DNA of 64,000 bases from Acholoe squamosa. Its lineage: Eukaryota > Annelida > Polychaeta > Phyllodocida > Polynoidae. Where the stretch lies: positions 72,203,972-72,267,971 of the forward strand of contig OX439040.1 of assembly GCA_949317995.1 (NCBI GenBank), given 5' to 3'. Each line of letters begins with the position of its first letter. The first letter of the stretch is position 1. The notes under the pieces are model-generated. The model worked only from the letters and a program-made list of their open reading frames with translations. It did no database searches and was not told the DNA's origin. The position numbers were made by a program, and so were the translations under genes. Positions 37,455-47,570 of this stretch are shown in pieces.

Positions 37455-37551
37455 TGTATTAACCCGGTTAAACTGCAAAACAGTTTAAAATTTCTAGCAC
37501 CACCCAGCGCGGGTGAAAAGTAGTACCAACGTATCACTCACTAATTATGTT

Positions 37552-37604
<53 letters not shown>

Positions 37605-37629
37605 ATACCTGGGAGTATATAGTCCCATA
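37455..37629 (-). repeat. 5' repeat of the Ngaro-like subfamily (degenerate), copy 1
   Basis: The sequence upstream of the broken gag matches the 217-bp repeat of the complete element at AAAATTTC-GGCACCACCCAGCG, AAAAGTAG-CCAAC, the (TA)n run and GTATATAGTCCCATA, where the minus-strand element starts. The TA run has expanded to a microsatellite. Confidence 0.75.
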
Positions 37630-38200
37630 ACATTATCATACGTGGTTGAGAGAGTATTCAATGCCTTTATTGATTTTCTTCCATATTTTAGCATTTTGTT
37701 ATGTATGGAATGTAAAAGGAACAAAAAGGGTCTTTTTTTGTTCCTTTTGCTTAGAACATCATTATGGGATAGAAATTTATCGTATATGTTACTTTTGATG
37801 ATTCCACATAAATTTTGGAGGGATTTCCGAGGGCACTCCAATTATTCAGGTCTACAGAGCTGTTCAAAGGGTTGTCATTCAAAAAGTGTAATTTTCACCT
37901 ATTTTCGCCCATTTTTAAAATTACATTATTTGAATGACAACTTTGAACACCTCTGTAGACCTTAATAGTTGGAGTAGGAACAAAAGAAAAAAAAGTCCAC
38001 TCGGAATTCCCACCAAAATGCACGTGGAATCATTAAAAGTAACATATATAATAAATTTCTATTCCATAATGATGTACTAAGCAAAAAGAACCAAAAAAGA
38101 GAACATTTTTGTTCTATTCACATTCCATGAAAAACAAAATTCTAAATTATTGAAGGAAATTGATAAAGGCATTACTTACCCTTCCAACCATGTATAATAT
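37630..38200. mobile_element. 570-bp long inverted repeat, copy 1
   Basis: Left arm about 37,630-37,890 and right arm about 37,918-38,200 are reverse complements over some 270 bp with roughly 85 percent identity. Landmarks are AATGCCTTTATTGATTTTC / GAAATTGATAAAGGCATTA, the central CTGTAGACCT / AGGTCTACAG, and GTAACATAT / ATATGTTAC. The left arm abuts the end of the retrotransposon repeat exactly. A transcript would form a long imperfect hairpin. Confidence 0.85.
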
Positions 38201-38383
38201 GTACAGGTATGAGGTGTCTTAAGCCAATTTTGCCTGAAAGGGTTTTATGTGGAATCTGCCCCTTACAACCCCTAAAGAAATTAGATCATGTATAAAGTAT
38301 CCAACAAGCAATCAGCACTCAAGAAACTAAGTTATACTTTCCCCTACCCCTAAAAATTACATAGATATTACATGTCACTTCCT

Positions 38384-38540
38384 AACCACAAGGGGGCTCC
38401 ACTAAACCCAGCTATAAGTAGTTCCAATAATATCCACTAGGTGTTAGGTGTAAGGGCACCACTAGTTGTTTTTTATAACCACAAGAGGGCTCCACTAAAC
38501 CCAGCTATAAGCAGTTCCAATAATATCCACTAGGTGTTGC
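38384..38540 (+). repeat. Direct repeat pair with CTCF-like core motifs, copy 1
   Basis: A 60-bp segment (CTCCACTAAACCCAGCTATA and onward) occurs twice with a 93-bp offset. Each begins with a match to the CTCF core consensus: CCACAAGGGGGC at 38,386-38,397 and CCACAAGAGGGC at 38,479-38,490. The repeat is certain; binding is only a motif-level inference. Confidence 0.6.
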
Positions 38541-38880
38541 CATGAGTTGTAGGTGCAAAACATATGGTGCAACCACACCTTATGGTGAGTATAGAAATAA
38601 ACAAGCTACAGCAGTCTGCTACAGCAGCAGGCAGAGTTTACCTTGGGCAAGACTCGGTTTGTTTTTGTGTACGTTGTGTTGACCACGTGGAAAATGGTGC
38701 CTCTAAAGACTCTCAAGCACACTAAAGTTTACACATCCCCGTTTGCAAAATGGATTAGAAAATAAAGTGCTTAGACTAGGTTTGTTTTTGTATATGTTTT
38801 CTGCTGTGACTAGCACCTACATCATAACATTCTCCCAACACAACGTAAAAAATAAATAACCAAAGGTAAACTTGGCTAAA

Positions 38881-38949
38881 GTAGGTAGGTAGGTAGGTAG
38901 GTAAAATAGGGTAGGGTAGGGTAGGGTAGGGTAGGGTAGGGTAGGGTAG
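38881..38949 (+). repeat. (GTAG)n and (TAGGG)n microsatellites at the unit junction
   Basis: Four GTAG-type units, AAAATAGGG, then about nine TAGGG units ending at the duplication breakpoint. This is not the canonical animal telomere repeat TTAGGG. Confidence 0.9.
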
Positions 38950-40732
38950 GATACAGAAAAGAACGTTGCAGTTCCACAAGGTGTGCTTACACTTTAACCT
39001 CCTCTGATGTTCAAAAACACAGATACAGTGACACACACTTTAGCACTGATTTCTCCATGGAGATCTTTAGCAGTGAATACCTTGTTCAAATACAGAAAGA
39101 AAGATCCAACTGCACCATAACACACTGAGATGAAACGTGTACTACATACATACAGCAACTTATTTTTAAATGCAGATCAGAAAAAGTTTCAATGATTAGA
39201 AGAGCGGACTGACATTTAGAATGATATGTTTATCCCATATCTTGGTGCTAAAGGGTGAAGTAGACATTGTTTGTGGGAAGCATCCAGTAACAAATAATCA
39301 AGTGTCAGGTTTCACCGTCCATGTCTTCCAAGATTAACGAGTGATTAATGTCACTGTGGTCACCTGGAATGAGGAATCAATTTCTGTTTCGTAATGGCAA
39401 AATTAAGGTTCATTTCTTCATATCGATAGGTCCTTTTGGCGAAGCAACCGCCAACTTGTGTATATATTTTTTTCGTTTATGGCAAGTGCAGTGGCATATC
39501 TCAATTGTGCATGTCATACACAAAGCTGGAATCTGTTTGGCAGATTCCCTTCTTTAACCATAGACATCATGAACAATAATATATGTTGCCTTGACATGTT
39601 TTGATTCGGAATAAGAACAGTATAGAAATCTTTCAGTCAAATTCTAAAATTGTGTGCTTGGAACATACACAATTCGAAAGAGCTCATTATATGTTTTCCA
39701 AATAGTCTTACTTCGTGAAGTGCCTTTACTATATCCATAGAGTTCCTTTAAGTATGTCGTTCTTTGGCACTGTTCACTATTTCCTTTGAGTATTTGAGTA
39801 GAGGAATTGTGTAACTCAATGGGGAGTAGAGTAAAAAAAAGTACTATTTACATTGGGGGAGATTTAGTGATGGGCGTAGAATTAATGAGCTGTACAAAAA
39901 GAGTCTTAAAGTTGAATATCATTGCTTCAACCAGTTGGGACTTTCTAACAGGTGGATCTAAGGTTAGGAGAGCCGAATTCTCCCTGTAATAGCGTTTCCT
40001 ACCTTCATTAAATTATGCCTCTTTTATATGTAATTCTATTGCTTGTCTCAGTATGGATTTAAGAGATGAAATAAAACAGCTAATACATCATTGCCAAGGT
40101 CATCAGTTCTATAGGTGTATTTCCTCTTGGATCTTAAGAAATGAAATGTATCCTTGCATGTCATGCAAACTGGACATCATATATAGCAACAAAAGGCTTT
40201 TGAGTCTGGTTTATCTCAGGATTGGCCCAGGCAGGTTGCTATTACAGTTTATCCAGCATAGTAAATCCCAAACTCTGGTGTCACTAACATAGTCATGAAC
40301 ACTACTTGTGATCTGAAATGACAAATGTGGCTCACCAATAATAATACCACCAGGGTTCTTGGTCCCAGGCACAGCTGTTACTCTAACCCTTAGGAAACAA
40401 ACCTTCTTCCCACAGTAGGGAGACCCTCCGACCTGTGAACAAGGGGATGAATACTTAATGTATCAGGGCCTCCTTGCAGATGTCGTTTGTAGTTTGGTGT
40501 GTTTGTCTCATTTTGATCAAAGGATCATGAAAAATTCTCCAGGAACCTGGAACAATCTGAGGAAATCTGTCCCAAGGTAAAGTCCTGGTAGGACTTTGCT
40601 GTTATAGTGAATTTCCTTTCTTCTATTTTTTAAATTCCCTATGGCAATCCTAGGAATTACTCATTTTCTCTAAATTGTGTATTATGGCAATAACTGTTCT
40701 GAAAGCTCCATGAACCTTTGCAGAGTATGAGG

Positions 40733-41421
40733 TCATTTTGAAGCCTTCAACTGTCCTATTTTGGTTGAAGACTTTTCCACCATTACTTCTATGTGCTTTA
40801 CCACAGCGAAGACATCTTCCCCCTCCTCAATAAGTTGCTTCATCATCCTTTCATTTACCAACAATAACTTCTCAATACTATCCAGTTTCTCACCCTTTTT
40901 AAGAAAATTCTTTTGATCGAACATACCTCTGTCTTTATATGCATGACGACCATTTCTAGAGGTGACTGAGTCAATAGATGTTGAAGAATTCGTTGACCGG
41001 CTCATCCGAGTGGATACAACATGGCAACGCATCTTCTGATCACCATGGAGCCCACGGTAGTCAGCTTGGTTACGGCGTCACTAGAAGAATGTTTACAAAC
41101 ATCGCCATGTGCACGATCCATCTTTGACTCACCACCAGCTGCTGCAGTAGTTGCTCGGCTCAGCACCTGTCCCTCCAATAGATTCTTGATACCTGCCAAC
41201 TGCTGTTCAATGTGGCTGGTACGATCTTCCAAATCCCCAATCGTCTGGTCAACGGTTGAGTCCAATATAACCCCAGGAGCATTCAGGGTAGGTGGCTCCT
41301 GGCCAGCCCTATTAGCTCTTACACCGCTCGAAGTCCTTGAATTGGCTATATTTCTAGCTTTTCTAGGATATTTCTTGGTCTTAGACCTTGGTCCCCCACC
41401 AGAAACTGCTTTTCTACCCAT
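40733..41421 (-). pseudogene. Broken gag of an Ngaro-like retrotransposon, copy 2
   Basis: Identical in translation to 36,749-37,437, including the same frameshift, so the damage predates the duplication. Confidence 0.85.
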
Positions 41422-41438
41422 AATGTAGGGTTATATAC

Positions 41439-41535
41439 TGTATTAACCCGGTTAAACTGCAAAACAGTTTAAAATTTCTAGCACCACCCAGCGCGGGTGA
41501 AAAGTAGTACCAACGTATCACTCACTAATTATGTT

Positions 41536-41600
<65 letters not shown>

Positions 41601-41625
41601 ATACCTGGGAGTATATAGTCCCATA
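41439..41625 (-). repeat. 5' repeat of the Ngaro-like subfamily, copy 2
   Basis: Copy of 37,455-37,629 with a (TA)n tract 12 bp longer. Confidence 0.75.
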
Positions 41626-42196
41626 ACATTATCATACGTGGTTGAGAGAGTATTCAATGCCTTTATTGATTTTCTTCCATATTTTAGCATTTTGTTATGT
41701 ATGGAATGTAAAAGGAACAAAAAGGGTCTTTTTTTGTTCCTTTTGCTTAGAACATCATTATGGGATAGAAATTTATCGTATATGTTACTTTTGATGATTC
41801 CACATAAATTTTGGAGGGATTTCCGAGGGCACTCCAATTATTCAGGTCTACAGAGCTGTTCAAAGGGTTGTCATTCAAAAAGTGTAATTTTCACCTATTT
41901 TCGCCCATTTTTAAAATTACATTATTTGAATGACAACTTTGAACACCTCTGTAGACCTTAATAGTTGGAGTAGGAACAAAAGAAAAAAAAGTCCACTCGG
42001 AATTCCCACCAAAATGCACGTGGAATCATTAAAAGTAACATATATAATAAATTTCTATTCCATAATGATGTACTAAGCAAAAAGAACCAAAAAAGAGAAC
42101 ATTTTTGTTCTATTCACATTCCATGAAAAACAAAATTCTAAATTATTGAAGGAAATTGATAAAGGCATTACTTACCCTTCCAACCATGTATAATAT
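41626..42196. mobile_element. 570-bp long inverted repeat, copy 2
   Basis: Duplicate of 37,630-38,200, with the same arms and loop. Confidence 0.85.
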
Positions 42197-42379
42197 GTAC
42201 AGGTATGAGGTGTCTTAAGCCAATTTTGCCTGAAAGGGTTTTATGTGGAATCTGCCCCTTACAACCCCTAAAGAAATTAGATCATGTATAAAGTATCCAA
42301 CAAGCAATCAGCACTCAAGAAACTAAGTTATACTTTCCCCTACCCCTAAAAATTACATAGATATTACATGTCACTTCCT

Positions 42380-42536
42380 AACCACAAGGGGGCTCCACTA
42401 AACCCAGCTATAAGTAGTTCCAATAATATCCACTAGGTGTTAGGTGTAAGGGCACCACTAGTTGTTTTTTATAACCACAAGAGGGCTCCACTAAACCCAG
42501 CTATAAGCAGTTCCAATAATATCCACTAGGTGTTGC
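42380..42536 (+). repeat. Direct repeat pair with CTCF-like core motifs, copy 2
   Basis: Duplicate of 38,384-38,540; the motif matches are at 42,382-42,393 and 42,475-42,486. Confidence 0.6.
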
Positions 42537-42876
42537 CATGAGTTGTAGGTGCAAAACATATGGTGCAACCACACCTTATGGTGAGTATAGAAATAAACAA
42601 GCTACAGCAGTCTGCTACAGCAGCAGGCAGAGTTTACCTTGGGCAAGACTCGGTTTGTTTTTGTGTACGTTGTGTTGACCACGTGGAAAATGGTGCCTCT
42701 AAAGACTCTCAAGCACACTAAAGTTTACACATCCCCGTTTGCAAAATGGATTAGAAAATAAAGTGCTTAGACAAGGTTTGTTTTTGTATATGTTTTCTGC
42801 TGTGACTAGCACCTACATCATAACATTCTCCCAACACAAAGTAAAAAATAAATAACCAAAGGTAAACTTGGCTAAA

Positions 42877-43096
42877 GTAGGTAGGTAGGTAGGTAGGTAA
42901 AATAGGGTAGGGTAGGGTAGGGTAGGGTAGGGTAGGGTAGGGTAGGGTAGGGTAGGGTAGGGTAGGGTAAGGTAGGGTAGGCTATAGGGTGGGGGGCACC
43001 CCTTAAGTATTTTGGTGGGAAAGGCCACACGCGCATGTATAACACACGCACAACCTATATAAACCTAACTACCCTACCCTACCCTACCTACCCCTT
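42877..43096. repeat. (TAGGG)n, spacer and inverted (CCCTA)n
   Basis: (GTAG)n and some 16 TAGGG units (to about 42,983) are followed by about 85 bp of unrelated GC-richer sequence and then the reverse complement CCCTACCCTACCCTACC (43,072-43,090). The two tracts face each other and could form a stem. Confidence 0.85.
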
Positions 43097-43339
43097 CCTA
43101 CCTACCTTCCCACCACCCCTGTTTCTTAAAATATACGCTCCATACCATTTGCTTATGCTACAGACTTGAGCAAGACTAGGTTTGTTTTTGTTTATGTTTT
43201 CTGCTGTGACTAACCATGCGGTCGGTTTGCTTTTGTTTACATTTTTTGTTCACATGATCATCATGTGATGACGTCATAGCATAAATTTGCATAAATCATC
43301 TCTCAGTGAATCAGAGCTCAAGAAAGTAGGTCACTTGCC

Positions 43340-43448
43340 CATATATGGTCACTTCCAGTTTCAAAACTAGGTCACTTCTGGTTCATAAGTAGGTCAAATC
43401 GATTTCAGTAGCTGTTCCTATGTGCTGAGTTTGCCCTTATATACTACT
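43340..43448. mobile_element. Truncated relative of the 263-bp MITE
   Basis: Carries the right terminus GAGTTTGCCC then TACTACT and the subterminal GGTCACTTC-GGTT-ATAAGTAGGTC of the element at 33,070-33,332; no left terminus was found. Module c begins directly after it at 43,449. Confidence 0.65.
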
Positions 43449-44199
43449 ACTGATTGTTCATGACAAGAGTGTGAAAAACATCGACAACATCATAAATAGA
43501 AGAATTGACCACCTAAAGATCAGTAGGTGATGTTAAGATGACCATCATTCAACCTATGAGAAACTTCAATAACAGATATTTGCATCCGGCTATTTTGGTG
43601 AGAATGACCATTTAAGAGCATGCACCTAATGGAAATGCCATTTGAGGTGCACTTCTGACCTGCCATATGACTCTTTCGGAAATTTTACAAGCATTAGAAT
43701 TTGTTGAGTTACTATTTACCTTTCTGGACATTCCAGCAGTTTCTTAACATGCAGTACACTGAAAAAGATACCTCTTCAGAGTGAGCAGCATAAAATGTCT
43801 GTACCTATATACACAGCAGGTCACAGCCTGTCACTCAAGGGTAGGGACCAACCTGATACCAGGTGTCACTAGCTCACTCCTAGTAACCCCTGATCTTCTG
43901 CGCCCTGCATTGTGGGATATAGCCTGTGTTGGCTAATTAGATGCACATATCATTGGGCAACACAAGAAGTAGACCCTATGTTTATTACAGCCAAATACAT
44001 GTATTGTGTCATTTGCATTAAACTTGTAGGTGCAGTGGTACAGGAGTGCACTGTCCCAGCAGTATAGAGGTTTCCCCTAGTATACTTACCTGATAACAAC
44101 ATATACCATACACAATCACCCTGTGACTAGGCATTCAGCTAAATAGAACTTGGGCTGAAGACTATTATATTAGGAGATTGTCTAGCACAACTTGCACAA

Positions 44200-44260
44200 G
44201 TCAACAACAGTCCTGCTAGCTCATGCAATGTGAGGGAAGTGGGTTCAAGTCACCATAGGT
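44200..44260 (+). repeat. tRNA-like fragment
   Basis: TAGCTCATGCAATG followed by GTGGGTTCAAGTCACC gives A-box-like and B-box-like strings, too close together for a whole tRNA. Probably a SINE relic. Confidence 0.25.
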
Positions 44261-44458
44261 CCATCAGGTCAATACTATGATTTTTGTAAGAAATGTATAG
44301 ATCTATTAAGACATTACCAAAAAACATCACCTCTGCTATGTATATTTAGTTTCTTTGAGCAGTTAAACATGCTTGGTATGTGCAGCAGAGCAAAATGAAA
44401 TGAAAACCTTAAGATTGGCAGCACAAAAAACCCTTTTGGTTCACTGAAAAAAAAAACC

Positions 44459-44540
44459 AGCATCTGGTGAGACTAGAACTCAGTTACCCAGCATTACGAG
44501 TCCAGTTTTCTAACCACTACTCTTTTGTGGACAGGTGGCA
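44459..44540 (-). repeat. tRNA-derived SINE head with T10 run
   Basis: Minus strand AGTAGTGGTTAGAAAACTGG (A box), CTCGTAA in the anticodon-loop position and GAGTTCTAGTCTC (B box), followed by ten T's at 44,448-44,457, which would stop pol III. Anticodon and acceptor stems are mispaired. It resembles the head at 25,024-25,090. Confidence 0.45.
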
Positions 44541-45964
44541 TACAGGGTGTAAAGTCCCCACCTCATTTACAACACCAAGAGCAGTACTTATCAACTCCTG
44601 AGAACCACAGCCCACTCTAGTGTTTTACTCATACCAACAGGGACTACTTTCCTGTCCCTTCCTATCAGACATAGGGCAGAAGACCAGAGTCTAGGATGCT
44701 AGTACTTAACTCTGGGACCAGTATGGGGTAGGACCAGCTGCCTGTGTCATCTAGAGTTGCGAGGATGAACAGTCTATACCAGAGCTGACGAGCTAGATTT
44801 GACAGGTTCTGACTTGATTATGGCATGCTACTCACTCTGTCAGTTACTTTACATTTGTGTAGCACTGGCCATTCATAAAGTTTGGCATGGTTGGTAAATG
44901 ATGGATAGGTCCACCATGTAGCAAATCTTTTATGTAATGAAGCAACACAGAATTCAAAGGATGAATTCAGTAATATAAAAGAGTTCACATTTCCTCACTA
45001 CTAAATTCTAAACAATGACTAAAGACATCCTTTCTTCACATGTGCATTTTAAGTTACTTTCTATGCTGATTACTATGATGTATGATATGTAGTTCCCCAC
45101 CTATCTTTATCTGAAGTCAAATTATAAGAACAGCACCACTCACATGACACCTCCTTGTAGGTTACATGTGTAATTGGCACAATTGCTGTGCTGACTGCAT
45201 TGACAGGGCTGGCATGCAGACATTTAATGGGGCTCCCTGAGATGAAGCTATTTATGCCAGGCACTTTGGTTTCCATTTCTAGAGCCTCTTGTCACCAAGT
45301 TCAGATGGGCACTGAGGTCACTTGGACATAATGGTGATTGGCAGGTCAACCATGGTTAAGGTTCATTCTGTGGAGATCCTCTGCTACACATAGCAGAGCC
45401 ATACTTTACATGAAAAATGACTTATGAAATCTTCTGCAGTGGCTTCTAGGAAATTCTATAGTTCTTGGTGCTTTTACCCGGTCTTAACTTATGAAGATTT
45501 AAATGTTGCACTTATCACGAAATAACCAGGGCTACATTCCAACAAATTAATGCTGATTTTCAACTTATAAAAACACAAGTCTTTTCATGGCACATCCATT
45601 CCAATGTGAGTTTGACTATAAGGTGGCATAGTGGCAAATGGTTGAGACTCAACAATCAATCAGAAATGACCCTCAATGTTCACATAGACCATACTTCCCT
45701 TGCTGTCTAATTATCCTAATTTTGGAAAAATCCTATGGCTAGACCCAATGATATCCCCTAAGGTTACTATAGATCACAATGACAGGTCTCCCAACACCCT
45801 AAGCATGATCCTAAAATAGCGGTTGGAACACATTTGACTAGGATCTGAAAATGGTAAAAGAAAATGCCACTTTACGGACTGAAATATATAACATGGTACT
45901 CCGACACGAGACTGACTGACCTGGGACCTAACTCATTGTTGGTCAGAGCTACAAACATACAGGC

Positions 45965-45966
<2 letters not shown>

Positions 45967-46025
<59 letters not shown>
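45967..46025. repeat. (TA)n microsatellite at the element's 3' flank
   Basis: About 29 TA units directly abut the end of the retrotransposon. Confidence 0.95.
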
Positions 46026-46027
<2 letters not shown>

Positions 46028-46159
46028 TTAATATGTTCGTTGGGAATATAATAAATAACAAATATTATAATAAATATTATAATAATATCACAAGTGGAAA
46101 GGAAGGAGACAATGGGTTTGGTGAGAATTGATTTGGTCAATACCAATTCCATACATGCC
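46026..46159 (-). repeat. Split direct repeat B, distal copy (element 3' end)
   Basis: 134 bp, the same as 46,493-46,626 by eye. It ends the element against the (TA)n tract. Confidence 0.9.
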
Positions 46160-46165
46160 TTTATT
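46160..46165 (-). promoter_or_regulatory. Possible polyadenylation signal AATAAA
   Basis: AATAAA on the minus strand sits between repeat A and the terminal repeat B, a plausible place for the element transcript's 3' end. The sequence is AT-rich, so chance is likely too. Confidence 0.3.
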
Positions 46166-46275
46166 AATAAGACAATAATTTAATAATACAATACATTAAT
46201 ACAATAACAATATAAATACAATATATACAATAATAGATACAATGTAACAATGTAAATACAATATATACAATGATA

Positions 46276-46492
46276 AAGATTAAAAGTTAAAATTTCCGGC
46301 ACCACCCAGCGTGGTGTGTGCCGATCGGAGGATATACGCCAACTGACGGTTAATTTGGATCCCGCAGCTTTTATAGGCGCTAACTGTTTACCATGACGTC
46401 ATACATACCAATGCGCGCCCCTGGAGGAAAAGTAGATCCAACCACTGCACATATTAATTATATATATATACACGGGTGTATATAGTCCCATA
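46276..46492 (-). repeat. Split direct repeat A, internal copy
   Basis: 217 bp matching 50,506-50,722 with a 4,230-bp offset; the visible difference is one C/T (ATGACGTCAT here, ATGATGTCAT at the 5' end). It joins repeat B at 46,492/46,493, which reproduces the end-to-end junction of a circular form. Confidence 0.92.
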
Positions 46493-46626
46493 AGTTAATA
46501 TGTTCGTTGGGAATATAATAAATAACAAATATTATAATAAATATTATAATAATATCACAAGTGGAAAGGAAGGAGACAATGGGTTTGGTGAGAATTGATT
46601 TGGTCAATACCAATTCCATACATGCC
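46493..46626 (-). repeat. Split direct repeat B, internal copy
   Basis: 134-bp copy lying just downstream of the recombinase gene. Confidence 0.9.
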
Positions 46627-46661
46627 AAAAAAAACACCAAACACAATGGAACCATTCCACA

Positions 46662-47570
46662 CTATAACATCACATCTAGAGCTAATAAGTCCTGTTTAGA
46701 ATCATGTAAATAGTTATACACAACATTAGATTTCCAATTTGCTCTCTTTTTAATATCATCGACCTTCAAACCAGAATCTTTTAACAAAGTTGCTCCACCA
46801 TGTCGGAGTGAATGAGTTGAAACTCTGTAGGGAATACCACACTCTATAGAAATGGCCTTCAACCTGGTATTAACATAGTTATAAGTCAAAGGTTTGTTAC
46901 CTATAGTGAACAATAATTTACTGTTAGATTTTTTACAAATTTTCAAATACCTAGCTGGACACAGACCAGAACAATCATTTCTCTTCAAATATACCACGTA
47001 AGGTTTCCTACGATACTGGTCAGTTTTAGAAGACCTAACATCAATGCGAATGCAGTCAACAGACAAAGAAATATCTCCGGATCTAAAGTTATGAGGGGAG
47101 CCCACTACATGACCCACTCTAAACACACCTCGGTAACACAATAGGATAGCTGACCAGAAGACTACATCCTCATACACAGACAAATTCAATTTAGATTTGA
47201 TCTTCAGCATATCACCTGGAGTCAAAGGATTAGTTTTAATAGAAGAACATTTATAATTACGTTAAATACCATCCAGTGTCTTTTTTACAATAAAATTACC
47301 ACTATAATCAGAATAACCTTTTAATTTCTGATAATACCATAAAGCGGACAAATAGTTCCAAACAGACACAGGTTTCATTTTATCTGATAAATACACACTA
47401 TACAACGAAGCTTGAGAAGGAGAACAAGGTAGGGGATTAAAGTTAAATTCTTTACAAAAATTTTTGTACCTGCCAAACTGCTGTTTGCGAACCTTACGTG
47501 TGGACTCAGCCACGCCCCTGTACAAAAACCTTCTTCTTCTTCGCTCTAGCTCCCTCAGATCTGGAAGCAT
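46662..47570 (-). pseudogene. Tyrosine recombinase of the YR retrotransposon, one nonsense codon
   Basis: Integrates the element's circular DNA through a covalent phosphotyrosine intermediate. The first 102 codons are a SAM-like core-binding domain (STRKVRKQQFGRYKNFC). A single TAA at 47,262-47,264 follows, and the same frame continues for another 199 codons with the catalytic domain. Visible active-site residues there are R in GVFRVGH, K in SSKTDQ, H and R in THSLRHGG, W in RANWKS and the nucleophile Y in YNYLHD. The ORF starts at ATG 47,570 and overlaps the RT gene by 65 nt in another frame. Everything except the one stop looks intact, so the loss is recent or is a sequencing or assembly error. 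Confidence 0.9.

Larger units (their letters stand above)
34966..38949. repeat. Recent tandem duplication, unit 1 (3,984 bp)
   Basis: Starts GATACAGAAAAGAACG and ends in a (TAGGG)n tract, after which the same start recurs at 38,950. The two units are almost identical. The differences seen are the length of the (TA)n and (TAGGG)n tracts and two single substitutions (38,777 and 38,844, against 42,773 and 42,840). Content in order: 34,966-36,320 old host module, broken gag, 5' element repeat, foldback, CTCF-like repeat pair, microsatellites. Confidence 0.95.
38950..42977. repeat. Recent tandem duplication, unit 2
   Basis: Second unit, 12 bp longer up to the foldback because of a longer (TA)n tract, and with a longer (TAGGG)n tract at its end. 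Sequence otherwise virtually the same as 34,966-38,949. Confidence 0.95.
43449..45500. repeat. Paralogous module c (partial)
   Basis: Matches module a from 2,801 onward (TGTTCATGACAAGAGT, then AAGAGCATGCAC, then the GGGCTCCCTGAG-T-A-GC block at 45,230). It is an empty-site witness for the non-LTR insertion in module b. It resumes after the retrotransposon at 50,880-51,180. Confidence 0.7.

Noticed and set aside
37513-37965. 150-codon plus-strand ORF (and the 154-codon copy at 41,497-41,961)
   Set aside because: Runs through the (TA)n tract as YIYIYI and into the foldback arm; its length changes with the microsatellite.
38881-38949. Interstitial telomere
   Set aside because: The unit is TAGGG, not TTAGGG, and it expands with the neighbouring GTAG tract; an ordinary microsatellite is simpler.
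44459-44540. Functional tRNA-Thr gene with a pol III terminator
   Set aside because: CGT sits in the anticodon position and ten T's follow, but the anticodon and acceptor stems are mispaired.
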